A stretch of DNA of 8,326 nt from 2-12-FULL-43-11 sp035655355 (GCA_035655355.1 DASRUQ010000033.1:1-8326); one strand, 5' to 3'; shown: positions 1 to 7,667, numbered from the stretch's first letter. Notes: generated by a model from the letters alone, not told the origin. Numbers and translations are program-made.

Positions 1-1
1 A

Positions 2-154
2 AGAGGCAAAGAAGCCGAAAAACTCTACACGACAGGTCGAGGCATAGGTCTAGCTGTCACCAAAAACATCATCCAAGCCCACCAAGGCAAAATCTATGCC
101 GAGTCAGGAGGCAGAGGCCAGGGAGCCAGGTTTGTAGTAGAATTACTCATATGA
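2..154 (+). CDS. Sensor histidine kinase, C-terminal end (partial, cut by window edge)
   Basis: Only the last 50 residues are present; the gene begins outside the window and ends with TGA. The residues carry the G2 box of the HATPase_c fold (TGRGIGLAVTKNIIQAHQGK) followed by the usual terminal strands with a glycine-rich turn (ESGGRGQGARFVVELLI). This part of a kinase closes over ATP and supports autophosphorylation of the conserved histidine. It lies 37 bases upstream of a second sensor gene that has a HisKA domain but no ATPase domain, so the two may be duplicates or may work together. The sensor region and the partner regulator cannot be seen. The family call is firm; the signal sensed is unknown. 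Confidence 0.85.
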   Translation, partial: RGKEAEKLYTTGRGIGLAVTKNIIQAHQGKIYAESGGRGQGARFVVELLI

Positions 155-175
155 ACCAACTAGCTGTATTAGTTC

Positions 176-181
176 CATAAT
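176..181 (+). promoter_or_regulatory. Possible -10 box before the 192 sensor gene
   Basis: CATAAT matches the -10 consensus in five of six positions and would start transcription about 4 bases before the ATG at 192, the same geometry as the better promoters in this window. No -35 box is visible at the right distance, so this is weak. Confidence 0.3.
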
Positions 182-191
182 TATTTAAACT

Positions 192-1412
192 ATGCTCTCT
201 GGGACATCCTTAGCATTTCTTTCAGTCCATCTTATTTCTATATTAGTTATGGTGTTTTTTACCGTGCTGGTTCTCTTACATGATCGAAAAAATTTACTAA
301 ATATATCTTTCGCGGTTCTTATGATTACTTCCATAGGATGGGCTTCGGCAAACATTTTCACATTTAATGTTTCTCAATATAATTTTGAAAAAGCCTTGAA
401 TGTGGCGATATTTTTCGCAAGTCTGCAAAATTTGATTATTCCTGTTTTTGTTTACCTCTTCCCAAAGCCAAGCTTTTCACTAAAATTCTGGCAAAAAGCT
501 TTATTCGTTATATTTGCCGTTTCTTTTACACTGCTGTCACAGTTTATTTTCATCATAGATCCGGAAGTTACTTTCGTCGGAACTCATATACCGGCAACGC
601 AGCCGAGCGCTTTAAACCCTATTTGGGGGATAGGGTTGTTATCGCTTATCACTTTCTCAATTTTTGTCGCTATATCTAAGTTCAGGCGGGCGGACAATGA
701 AGGTAGGGGTCAGTTAGCGTCAATCATTGCGGGGATTGTTACCACTTCTGCTCTACTTTTCATTTCACAGTATTTGACAGTTAATGTGTTACAAAACCCT
801 GCGCTTAATTCCTACGGGCCATTATTTATGATGCCGCTTATAGTCGGCACAAGCTACGCGATAGTTAGGTATCGTCTTTTTAATATCAAAGCCATTACTA
901 CCGAAATAGTCACTTTCGCGCTGTGGCTTTTCTTGCTTCTCAGAGTTTTACTCGATGAGTCGGCGCAGGATCGTTTCATTGATTCGGCACTGCTTACGGG
1001 CATCATCGTGACAGGTATATTTTTAATCAAAAGTGTCTTAAACGAAGTGAGTCAACGAGAACAGCTTGAAAAGGTGTCTAATGATTTACGAGACCTTAAG
1101 GTTAACTTAGAGGCGAAAGTGGTGGTCCAGACTCAAGAAATCAAGAGAGCCTACGAAGTAGAAAAGAAAGCCAGAATTGAACTGGAGGAGTTGGACGAAG
1201 CCAAGGATCAATTTATTCTGGCTACTCAACACCACTTGAGGACGCCGCTCACTATCATCAAAGGATACTTGTCCGTTCTTAGGGAAAAGTTTTCTCTGAC
1301 TAAGGAAGTTCTGGGCACCGTGAGTGAAATGCAAGAGTCGGCTGAAAGCATGTCCCGATCCGTGAATGATCTTCTCCAAGCCACTGAAGTGAGCGTGAGG
1401 GAAAAATTGTAA
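192..1412 (+). CDS. Membrane sensor protein with HisKA domain, lacking the HATPase domain
   Basis: A 406-residue protein. Residues 1 to about 280 hold about nine hydrophobic segments, resembling the N-terminal 7TM region of histidine kinases plus two more helices. Residues 285-340 are charged and probably coiled-coil. A HisKA dimerisation domain follows with the H-box QHHLRTPLT; H347 aligns with the phospho-accepting histidine, and the usual acidic residue after it is replaced by H348. The protein stops in the second HisKA helix, before any N, G1, F or G2 box, so it cannot bind ATP itself. The next 28 bases hold the aldolase promoter, not a remnant of an ATPase domain. It may be phosphorylated in trans, form heterodimers with a full kinase such as the upstream neighbour, or be a decaying duplicate. 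The start is the first ATG after the upstream gene; no Shine-Dalgarno sequence precedes it. Confidence 0.85.
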   Translation: MLSGTSLAFLSVHLISILVMVFFTVLVLLHDRKNLLNISFAVLMITSIGWASANIFTFNVSQYNFEKALNVAIFFASLQNLIIPVFVYLFPKPSFSLKFWQKALFVIFAVSFTLLSQFIFIIDPEVTFVGTHIPATQPSALNPIWGIGLLSLITFSIFVAISKFRRADNEGRGQLASIIAGIVTTSALLFISQYLTVNVLQNPALNSYGPLFMMPLIVGTSYAIVRYRLFNIKAITTEIVTFALWLFLLLRVLLDESAQDRFIDSALLTGIIVTGIFLIKSVLNEVSQREQLEKVSNDLRDLKVNLEAKVVVQTQEIKRAYEVEKKARIELEELDEAKDQFILATQHHLRTPLTIIKGYLSVLREKFSLTKEVLGTVSEMQESAESMSRSVNDLLQATEVSVREKL

Positions 1413-1416
1413 AAAC

Positions 1417-1425
1417 TGTTATAAT
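1417..1425 (+). promoter_or_regulatory. Extended -10 promoter of the aldolase gene
   Basis: TGTTATAAT is a perfect -10 box with the TGn extension, and no -35 box is apparent, as is common for extended -10 promoters. It starts 4 bases after the end of the sensor gene. Transcription would begin near 1432, leaving a leader of about 8 bases before ATG 1440, too short for a normal Shine-Dalgarno site. Confidence 0.7.
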
Positions 1426-1439
1426 TAAAATAGATCGTC

Positions 1440-2306
1440 ATGATGACACTACTCGAAACAATCAAAGAAGCTGAAGTTAAGGGGATAGCTGTAGGGCACT
1501 TTAACATCTCCGATACGGCGGCGCTAAAGGCTATAGTGAGAGCGGCTACTGAACTGCAATTGCCGGTGGTTATAGGTTTATCCGAAGGAGAAAGGAACTT
1601 TTTTGGCATTGAGGAAGCGGCTTTGATAATGAGAAACCTCCGAGAAAAGCATGGGTTACCAGTTTATTTGAACGCTGACCACACTTACTCTCTGGAAAAC
1701 ATTAAGCGAGCAGTGGAGGCGGGATGCGATGCTGTTATCTTTGATGGCGCCAAACTTCCCCTGGAAGAGAATATCAGGCAGACCAAAGAAGTAGTGCAGT
1801 ACGTTAAGTCTGTTAATCCCGGGATTTTGGTTGAAGCTGAACTGGGTTATATTGGAACATCCTCTGAGCTCTTTACCGAAACACCCATTGGGGCGGCTGT
1901 TAAAGAAGAAGATTTAACCACGGTAGAAGATGCAGTGAGGTTTGTAAAAGAAACTGGGGTGGATATGTTTGCGCCTGCAGTCGGCAATATTCACGGCATG
2001 TCGGTTAGTGTTTCTAACCCCGATTTAAATATTGCCCGTATTAGGGCCATAAAAGACGCTGTTCTAATACCGCTGGTGCTACATGGCGGATCCGGCATTA
2101 AGGATTCAGATTTTGTTTCTGCTGCCAGTGCGGGAATATCTCTGATACATATCAATACGGAAATAAGGCTGGCCTGGAGAGAAGCTCTTCAAAAATCTTT
2201 AGCCAGTAACCCTAATGAAGTAGCTCCTTATAAGCTACTCTTGGCCTCTGAAGCAGCCGTTTACGAAGCGGTGTCAGAGCGTCTGAAACTTTTCGCTAAA
2301 CTATAA
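1440..2306 (+). CDS. fba: Class II fructose-bisphosphate aldolase-type enzyme
   Basis: A 288-residue TIM-barrel metal-dependent aldolase of the FbaA/GatY/KbaY family, expected to cleave fructose-1,6-bisphosphate reversibly to dihydroxyacetone phosphate and glyceraldehyde-3-phosphate in the cytoplasm. Family motifs appear in order: GHFNISD near residue 20; LNADHT with D80 (catalytic acid/base) and H81 (metal); VEAELGYIG around E132/E134; GNIHG with H185 (metal); LHGGSG with H215 (metal) and the phosphate-binding glycines; HINTE around N239. All expected metal ligands are present, so it should be active. Tagatose-bisphosphate aldolase is the main alternative and cannot be excluded by sequence alone. 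The start codon is doubled (ATGATG at 1440 and 1443). The gene has its own extended -10 promoter and lacks a Shine-Dalgarno sequence; it ends with TAA. Confidence 0.92.
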   Translation: MMTLLETIKEAEVKGIAVGHFNISDTAALKAIVRAATELQLPVVIGLSEGERNFFGIEEAALIMRNLREKHGLPVYLNADHTYSLENIKRAVEAGCDAVIFDGAKLPLEENIRQTKEVVQYVKSVNPGILVEAELGYIGTSSELFTETPIGAAVKEEDLTTVEDAVRFVKETGVDMFAPAVGNIHGMSVSVSNPDLNIARIRAIKDAVLIPLVLHGGSGIKDSDFVSAASAGISLIHINTEIRLAWREALQKSLASNPNEVAPYKLLLASEAAVYEAVSERLKLFAKL

Positions 2307-2311
2307 CGTTT

Positions 2312-2328
2312 CCGCCCAGCCAAGGCGG
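2312..2328. repeat. Palindromic intergenic repeat, copy 1
   Basis: CCGCC and GGCGG arms enclose a 7-base loop. The 3' part, AGCCAAGGCGG, recurs at 5691-5701 in a longer palindrome. There is no T-run on either side, so it is not a standard terminator. It sits between the aldolase stop and the L25 -35 box. Confidence 0.55.
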
Positions 2329-2334
2329 CTAATC

Positions 2335-2363
2335 TTGAAATAATCCGACAGCTCGCCTATAAT
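2335..2363 (+). promoter_or_regulatory. Promoter of rplY (TTGAAA, 17-base spacer, TATAAT)
   Basis: The -35 box TTGAAA (2335-2340) and perfect -10 box TATAAT (2358-2363) are separated by exactly 17 bases, the ideal sigma-70 type layout. Transcription should begin near 2370, only 2 bases before the ATG at 2372, giving an essentially leaderless mRNA. Confidence 0.85.
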
Positions 2364-2371
2364 CAATTATT

Positions 2372-3034
2372 ATGGACTTAAAGACAGAGAAACGAGATAT
2401 ACTCGGTAAGAAAGTTGACGCCCTAAGACAAGGTGGATATTTACCGGCCGAACTTTATGGCCGCGCCATGCCTAATTTACATTTGAGCGTTAACACCAAG
2501 GACTTTGAAAAGGTTTATAAGGCAGCTGGAGAAAACACCATTGTTAATGTGATAGTGGATGGCGTGCCGAAGCCTGCCCTTATCTATAACGTGCAACATA
2601 ACCCGGTGAGCGGGGACATTGAATCAGTAGATCTTTACGCAGTGAGAATGGACGAAGAGATTAGCGCTACCGTACCTATAGTCTTCACTGGAGAGTCGGA
2701 GGTTATCAAGGCCGGTCTCGGAGTTTTGATAGAATCCATGGATGAAATTGAAGTAGAGGCGCTGCCGGCTGATATACCTCACGAAATCACAGTTGATATT
2801 TCAGGGCTTAAGGCCGTAGGAGACAGTATTTACGTGAAAGATGTTGTCATCACGGGTAAGTTTAAGTTTAGTATTGACCCCGAGAACGTTATTGTGAGTA
2901 TTTCCGAGTTGGCCCCTGAGGAAGAGCCGGAAGTGGCCGAGGTGACTCCGGACCAAGTAGTAGTCGAGACCGAGGAGAAAAAGGCTGAAAGGGATGCGGC
3001 CAAATCCACGGCAGAAGATGACTCTAAGACCTAA
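2372..3034 (+). CDS. rplY: Ribosomal protein L25 / general stress protein CTC
   Basis: A 220-residue protein of the long L25 (TL5/CTC) family, which binds 5S rRNA in the central protuberance of the large ribosomal subunit. Residues 1-90 form the 5S rRNA-binding domain, with the family-typical LGKKVDALRQGGYLPAELYG near the start and HNPVSGDIESVDLYAV near its end. Residues 97-180 form the C-terminal beta domain (EALPADIPHEITVDIS). The last 40 residues are an acidic, low-complexity tail rich in E, A and V, common in CTC-type proteins. The gene has a strong own promoter with a predicted 2-base leader and no Shine-Dalgarno sequence. Its last 17 bases overlap the start of the next gene in another frame. 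Family assignment is firm. Confidence 0.92.
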   Translation: MDLKTEKRDILGKKVDALRQGGYLPAELYGRAMPNLHLSVNTKDFEKVYKAAGENTIVNVIVDGVPKPALIYNVQHNPVSGDIESVDLYAVRMDEEISATVPIVFTGESEVIKAGLGVLIESMDEIEVEALPADIPHEITVDISGLKAVGDSIYVKDVVITGKFKFSIDPENVIVSISELAPEEEPEVAEVTPDQVVVETEEKKAERDAAKSTAEDDSKT

Positions 3035-4505
3035 AGTTTTAATCGACATCAAGAGGTCGCCTAATGCCGACATTTACTCCAGGCGGAGGGATATAGTCAA
3101 TCTTAGTTATACAAAGAAAAGGGGAGTCAGGCTCAACTGGTGGGTCGCGGCTCCTTTTTTAATAATGATCCCCGTTTTCTTCCTCGGCCAGGCTACGGCT
3201 CCCATTACCAGCGAAACTTTAGCTCAAACAACTTCCACTAGTTCGGCCGAACGGCAGCAGTTGGAGTCCCAGCTCCAGGATTTAGAGAAACAAATCGGTG
3301 ACTACGAGAAAACTATCAGCCAATATCGTAGCCAAGGCGCTTCTTTAAAGGGAGAGATTAATACCCTCAACGCCAAGATAAGTAAAATTAATCTTCAGAT
3401 AAAAGCCGTAACACTTTCTATCCAGCAATTAAATGGAGAGATTATAACGACTAACGGCAAGATAGGAGATACGGAACAGAAGATAAACTCCACCAAAGAC
3501 AGCATAGGAGAAACCATTAAGGTGCTTTACGAAAACGACGGAGATGGTCTGGTAGAGGTTCTTTTAAAGAGCCCTCAGCTTTCGGATTTCTTCAATAACG
3601 TTAATAACTTAGTAGAGGTTCAGAATAATTTAAGGCTTTCACTGGAAGAACTTAGCTCTCTTAAAGACGATCTAACCGCTTCTAAAGAAAGTTTAACTTT
3701 GCAAAAAGAAGACGCTACCGCCCTAAAAGCCTATCAAAGTTCTCAAGCTAAAGCGGTTAATAATACTAAATCACAGAAAAATACTTTGTTGAAAGATACT
3801 CAAGGTAAAGAGTCTGTTTATCAGAAATTACTGACCGACACCAAGGTTCAGGCAGCTGAAATCAGAAACAGAATTTTTAGATTACAGGGAGGCGGAGAAT
3901 TGCCCTTTGGAGACGCGGTAAAAATTGCTCAGGTAGCCGAAAGGGCTACGGGGGTGAGAGCTGCTTTCATTCTCGCTGTTTTGACTCAAGAATCTTCCAT
4001 TGACGGAGTTATAGGGAGGAATTTAGGCAGGTGTTATTACAACACTCCGGCTGCTAACGCCGCTGGCACAGTTATGTCTAATTCGCAGAAGCCTAGTTTT
4101 CTTTCCATCACAAAATCTTTGGGGTTAGATCCAGCCACTACCCCAGTTTCTTGCCCTATAGTTTCCGACGGCGCTTATGGCGGAGCTATGGGGCCGTCTC
4201 AATTTATGCCCAAGACCTGGATGCTTTATACGGATAAAATAACTGCGATTACAGGAGGCAACCCTGCCTCTCCCTTTAATAATCTGGATGCTTTCACGGG
4301 TACGGCGCTTTTGTTAAAAGACGGCTTAACAGGATGCAAGACAATTTATTCAACTATTTTCTCTCAAGAGAATTGCGCGGCGGCTAAATATTACGCCGGA
4401 GGGAATTGGAGAGCTTATACAAAAGTAGGCAGGTACGGTTACAGAGTAGCTGACCGGGCCGAGGGTTTCGCGGGAGATATTCAGGTTCTGTCCCAGAACC
4501 AATAA
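3018..4505 (+). CDS. Membrane-anchored coiled-coil protein with lytic transglycosylase domain
   Basis: A 495-residue protein, probably acting on the cell wall outside the membrane. About 40 basic N-terminal residues precede one hydrophobic segment (WWVAAPFLIMIPVFFLGQ, about residues 41-58), an uncleaved anchor or long signal peptide. Residues about 77-285 are a long coiled coil similar in style to the PcsB/CwlO N-terminal region. The C-terminal part resembles MltB-like transglycosylases: LTQESS with the likely catalytic E325, then GGAMGPSQFMPKTW at 388-401, and NPASPFNNLDAF. These enzymes cleave the MurNAc-GlcNAc bond of peptidoglycan. All four cysteines lie in the catalytic part, suggesting disulfides. 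The gene overlaps rplY by 17 bases, so it is probably co-transcribed and translationally coupled. An alternative ATG at 2994 would add 8 residues and a 41-base overlap; neither start has a clear Shine-Dalgarno site. The exact start is uncertain. Confidence 0.82.
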   Translation: MTLRPKVLIDIKRSPNADIYSRRRDIVNLSYTKKRGVRLNWWVAAPFLIMIPVFFLGQATAPITSETLAQTTSTSSAERQQLESQLQDLEKQIGDYEKTISQYRSQGASLKGEINTLNAKISKINLQIKAVTLSIQQLNGEIITTNGKIGDTEQKINSTKDSIGETIKVLYENDGDGLVEVLLKSPQLSDFFNNVNNLVEVQNNLRLSLEELSSLKDDLTASKESLTLQKEDATALKAYQSSQAKAVNNTKSQKNTLLKDTQGKESVYQKLLTDTKVQAAEIRNRIFRLQGGGELPFGDAVKIAQVAERATGVRAAFILAVLTQESSIDGVIGRNLGRCYYNTPAANAAGTVMSNSQKPSFLSITKSLGLDPATTPVSCPIVSDGAYGGAMGPSQFMPKTWMLYTDKITAITGGNPASPFNNLDAFTGTALLLKDGLTGCKTIYSTIFSQENCAAAKYYAGGNWRAYTKVGRYGYRVADRAEGFAGDIQVLSQNQ

Positions 4506-4522
4506 TTGATAGGAGCTAGGAT

Positions 4523-5248
4523 TTAGTTTTTTTGGAAGGCTTTAACTACCGGGTCTAAATCACCGTCCATAATTTTTTCAATATTATGCCACTTTTTACC
4601 TAGACGGTGGTCGGTAATTCTGTCTTGCGGAAAATTGTAAGTTCTCATTTTTTCGGAGCGGTCCGCGGTGCCTACCTGTTCGCGCCTGTCTGTTCCGATT
4701 TTATTTGAATCGCCATGTGTTTGAATGTCATATAGCTTGGAGCGGAGCAAACCCATGGCTGCTTCTCTGTTGGCGTGCTGGCTCCTTTCGGCCCTTGACC
4801 CTACTATAATGCCGGTAGGTTTATGCAGTATCCGGACGGCTGTCTCAACTTTATTGACGTTCTGGCCGCCGGGTCCTCCAGCCCGGGAGAAAGTGACTTC
4901 CAGGTCGCCTAGATTAATATTCACTTCTTTAGCTTCTACTTCAGGAAGAATGGCGACGGTGGCGGTAGAGGTATGAACCCGGCCGGCTTTTTCCGTGTCG
5001 GGTATGCGTTGGACTCGGTGTACGCCTCCTTCGTTTTTTAAAGCGTCATAAACTCCCTCTCCGCCAACTCTGGCGGTAAAACTTTTATAGCCGCCCAAGT
5101 CGCTTCTGTTAAAATCAATTACTACGAATTTCCAGCCCCGCTTTTGGGCATATCTTTCATACATTCGGACCAGGTCATTGGCGAAGATAGCAGCTTCATC
5201 TCCTCCCGCGCCGGCCCTTATTTCCAAGATAATTTTATTGGTTAGCAT
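4523..5248 (-). CDS. prfA: Peptide chain release factor 1, lacking N-terminal domain 1
   Basis: A 241-residue protein that aligns with RF1 only from the start of domain 2 (ILEIRAGAGGDEAA); usual RF1 has about 360 residues. The codon-recognition motif is P83-D84-T85 in HRVQRIPDTE, the RF1 P-x-T type that reads UAA and UAG. The catalytic GGQ is at 127-129 in RAGGPGGQNVNKVETAVRI, which triggers peptidyl-tRNA hydrolysis in the ribosome. ERSQHANREAA and TDHRLGKKWHNIEKIMDGDLD are typical of domains 3 and 4. Domain 1 and the last few residues of usual RF1 are absent. The start at 5248 is supported by a promoter predicted to begin transcription 3 bases upstream, and a terminator lies before that, so a missed upstream exon or frameshift is unlikely. 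The gene converges on the transglycosylase gene with a 17-base gap and no visible terminator. Confidence 0.88.
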   Translation of the reverse strand: MLTNKIILEIRAGAGGDEAAIFANDLVRMYERYAQKRGWKFVVIDFNRSDLGGYKSFTARVGGEGVYDALKNEGGVHRVQRIPDTEKAGRVHTSTATVAILPEVEAKEVNINLGDLEVTFSRAGGPGGQNVNKVETAVRILHKPTGIIVGSRAERSQHANREAAMGLLRSKLYDIQTHGDSNKIGTDRREQVGTADRSEKMRTYNFPQDRITDHRLGKKWHNIEKIMDGDLDPVVKAFQKN

Positions 5249-5257
5249 AACGGAACT

Positions 5258-5286
5258 ATCATAACCGAAAAAAAGAGGAGCTTCAA
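5258..5286 (-). promoter_or_regulatory. Promoter of the release factor gene (TTGAAG, 17-base spacer, TATGAT)
   Basis: On the minus strand, TTGAAG (5286-5281) and TATGAT (5263-5258) are separated by exactly 17 bases. Transcription would begin near 5251, 3 bases before ATG 5248. The -35 box lies in the loop and arm of the upstream L31 terminator, so the two elements share DNA. Confidence 0.65.
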
Positions 5287-5299
5287 ATGCCCCTCCTTT
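5268..5299 (-). terminator. Rho-independent terminator after rpmE
   Basis: Read on the minus strand, 5299-5289 pairs with 5281-5271 as an 11-base-pair stem with two G-U wobbles and a 7-base loop (ATTTGAA), leading into a run of seven T. The wobbles become A-C mismatches on the plus strand, so it works in the minus direction only. It begins 16 bases after the L31 stop codon. Confidence 0.8.
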
Positions 5300-5314
5300 A
5301 TTATATTATTTTTA

Positions 5315-5614
5315 TTATTTTGTGGTTGGTTTCTTCTTAACCGTTTTAACCTCGGTCTTTTTGGCCTTTTTAGCTACCTTGTTTTTCTTGCCGGTAACTT
5401 TAGTGATTGCCTCAGCCGCAGTTCTCCTGGCTCTGAATTTCTCAATACGGCCAGCGGTATCTACAAGTTTCCCCTTGCCGGTATAAAACGGGTGACAGTT
5501 GGAGCAGACTTCAGTTTCTATGACTTCTTTGGTACTGCCGATATGCCAAACTTTGCCACAGGCGCATTTAATCTGGGCTTTAGGGTAATAGGGCGGGTGA
5601 ATTTCCTTCTTCAT
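5315..5614 (-). CDS. rpmE: Ribosomal protein L31, zinc-binding type, with lysine-rich tail
   Basis: A 99-residue protein of the large ribosomal subunit; L31 bridges the two subunits near the central protuberance. The start MKKEIHPPYYP is typical, and four zinc-ligand cysteines C17, C19, C37 and C40 occur in KCACGKVW and VCSNCHPFYTGK. The family end GRIEKFRAR falls near residue 64. Usual L31 has about 65-75 residues; here about 30 additional residues, nearly all K, T, V and A, form a basic tail likely to contact rRNA. It is followed by a terminator and then prfA, an rpmE-prfA order that is common in bacteria. The start is supported by a promoter that would begin transcription 6 bases upstream. 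Only a weak AGG lies before ATG. Confidence 0.93.
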   Translation of the reverse strand: MKKEIHPPYYPKAQIKCACGKVWHIGSTKEVIETEVCSNCHPFYTGKGKLVDTAGRIEKFRARRTAAEAITKVTGKKNKVAKKAKKTEVKTVKKKPTTK

Positions 5615-5626
5615 ATAAGTGCGCCT

Positions 5627-5655
5627 ATATTAATGTAATTCTCATTCATTGGCAA
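5627..5655 (-). promoter_or_regulatory. Promoter of rpmE (TTGCCA, 17-base spacer, TAATAT)
   Basis: On the minus strand, TTGCCA (5655-5650; five of six consensus bases) is followed after 17 bases by TAATAT (5632-5627; four of six). The predicted start near 5620 leaves a 6-base leader before ATG 5614. Confidence 0.55.
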
Positions 5656-5683
5656 GTCTAAGGCTTGGTTCCGTTAGAAATTC

Positions 5684-5703
5684 GCCCGCCAGCCAAGGCG
5701 GGC
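5684..5703. repeat. Palindromic intergenic repeat, copy 2
   Basis: GCCCGCC and GGCGGGC form a perfect 7-base-pair stem around a 6-base loop (AGCCAA). The AGCCAAGGCGG part is shared with copy 1 at 2318-2328. No T-run adjoins it. It lies between the divergent rpmE and rRNA promoters. Confidence 0.65.
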
Positions 5704-5756
5704 TTACCTGTGTCCGCGCCCTCGGAGAGCCTAGTGACGGGCTATTCCCAGCGGGG
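5704..5756. other. Intergenic DNA upstream of the rRNA promoter
   Basis: This is the remainder of the gene-free stretch between L31 and 16S, lying between the palindromic repeat and the rRNA -35 box. It is GC-rich compared with the following leader. Only a short AGCC/GGCT inverted repeat is visible (about 5729-5744). I see no gene and no AT-rich UP element. Confidence 0.4.
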
Positions 5757-5785
5757 TTGACAAGAGGGGGTCATATAAAGATAAT
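5757..5785 (+). promoter_or_regulatory. 16S rRNA promoter (TTGACA, 17-base spacer, GATAAT)
   Basis: A perfect -35 box TTGACA (5757-5762), a 17-base spacer and GATAAT (5780-5785; five of six) form the strongest promoter in the window, as expected for rRNA. Transcription should begin near 5792, giving a leader of about 145 bases. Confidence 0.85.
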
Positions 5786-5795
5786 AAGACCACTT

Positions 5796-5815
5796 CCGGT
5801 AACGACCGGTCTTTT
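5796..5815 (+). other. Hairpin at the 5' end of the rRNA leader, followed by TCTTTT
   Basis: CCGGT (5796-5800) and ACCGG (5805-5809) pair around an AACG loop and are followed by TCTTTT. It would lie about 5-18 bases from the predicted transcript start. It could protect the 5' end or affect early elongation; a true terminator this close to the start is unlikely. Confidence 0.45.
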
Positions 5816-5856
5816 AAAATCATAGCAATAGTCAGCAAAAGTAATTAAACATATAC

Positions 5857-5893
5857 CTTTATGTTTGTAGAGAATTTTTTTAGTTGTCCCAAA
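5857..5893 (+). other. 16S precursor processing stem, 5' strand (two blocks)
   Basis: Block A (5857-5868, CTTTATGTTTGT) is exactly complementary to 7631-7642. Block B (5876-5893, TTTTTTAGTTGTCCCAAA) pairs with 7567-7584 over 18 bases with a single G-U wobble. The blocks keep the correct nested order around the 16S gene, as in the leader-trailer stems cut by RNase III in other bacteria. Confidence 0.85.
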
Positions 5894-5936
5894 CACTCGT
5901 GAAGCTTTTCGTTTCGACGAAGGACTTCACGAGTGT

Positions 5937-5942
<6 letters not shown>
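5893..5942 (+). other. Long hairpin with U-run directly before 16S
   Basis: A 12-base-pair perfect stem (5893-5904 with 5925-5936), one C-A mismatch, and a 7-base-pair inner stem (5906-5912 with 5917-5923) are capped by a TTCG loop. CTTTTT follows at once. In shape it is an intrinsic terminator, yet it lies inside the rRNA leader at the expected 16S 5' end. It could be an RNase processing signal or an attenuator that needs antitermination. A5893 could pair either here or in the processing stem. Confidence 0.8.
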
Positions 5943-7479
<1,537 letters not shown>

Positions 7480-7566
7480 TTTAAGAATAGATCACCATCT
7501 ATATGATGGTAGAGGTTTTGGCCGAGGAGCCTTTATGTCTCGGCTCGAATTATTATTGATTCGCGT
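7480..7566 (+). other. 16S trailer with two hairpins, inside the processing stem
   Basis: Hairpin one pairs ACCATC (7494-7499) with GATGGT (7505-7510) around TATAT. Hairpin two pairs GCCGAG (7521-7526) with CTCGGC (7539-7544). The sequence GATCACC at 7490-7496 equals seven bases of the normal 16S tail and partly lies in hairpin one. There is no tRNA and no CCTCC. Confidence 0.6.
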
Positions 7567-7642
7567 TTTGGGGCAACTAAAAAAGTCCTTTACTTGCTGT
7601 CTACACGTGTCGCAAATCCTTTTCGGACACACAAACATAAAG
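7567..7642 (+). other. 16S precursor processing stem, 3' strand (two blocks)
   Basis: 7567-7584 pairs with leader block B and 7631-7642 with leader block A. Between them lies a local hairpin, GTGTC (7607-7611) with GACAC (7626-7630), which would stack directly on block A. The match shows that the transcript runs at least to 7642 and that leader and trailer belong together. Confidence 0.83.
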
Positions 7643-7667
7643 ATTCCTCAATCTTACAATAGTGGAT

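Noticed and set aside
152..154. UGA recoding as glycine or tryptophan, known in some CPR lineages
   Set aside because: TGA ends the histidine kinase exactly at the usual end of its ATPase domain, and no other gene here contains an in-frame TGA.
1107..1609. Minus-strand frames across the sensor and aldolase genes
   Set aside because: They are antisense to well-supported coding regions and have no family features.
4725..4976. 83-codon plus-strand frame
   Set aside because: It lies fully antisense to the conserved GGQ region of the release factor gene and has no promoter or recognisable product.
4523..5248. PrfH-type rescue factor, which also lacks domain 1
   Set aside because: The protein keeps the P-x-T codon-recognition motif in an RF1-like context and lies next to rpmE; no RtcB-like gene adjoins it.
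7585..7667. tRNA gene in the 16S trailer
   Set aside because: No T-loop GTTCGA motif, no acceptor pairing and no cloverleaf; the hairpins fit the processing stem.
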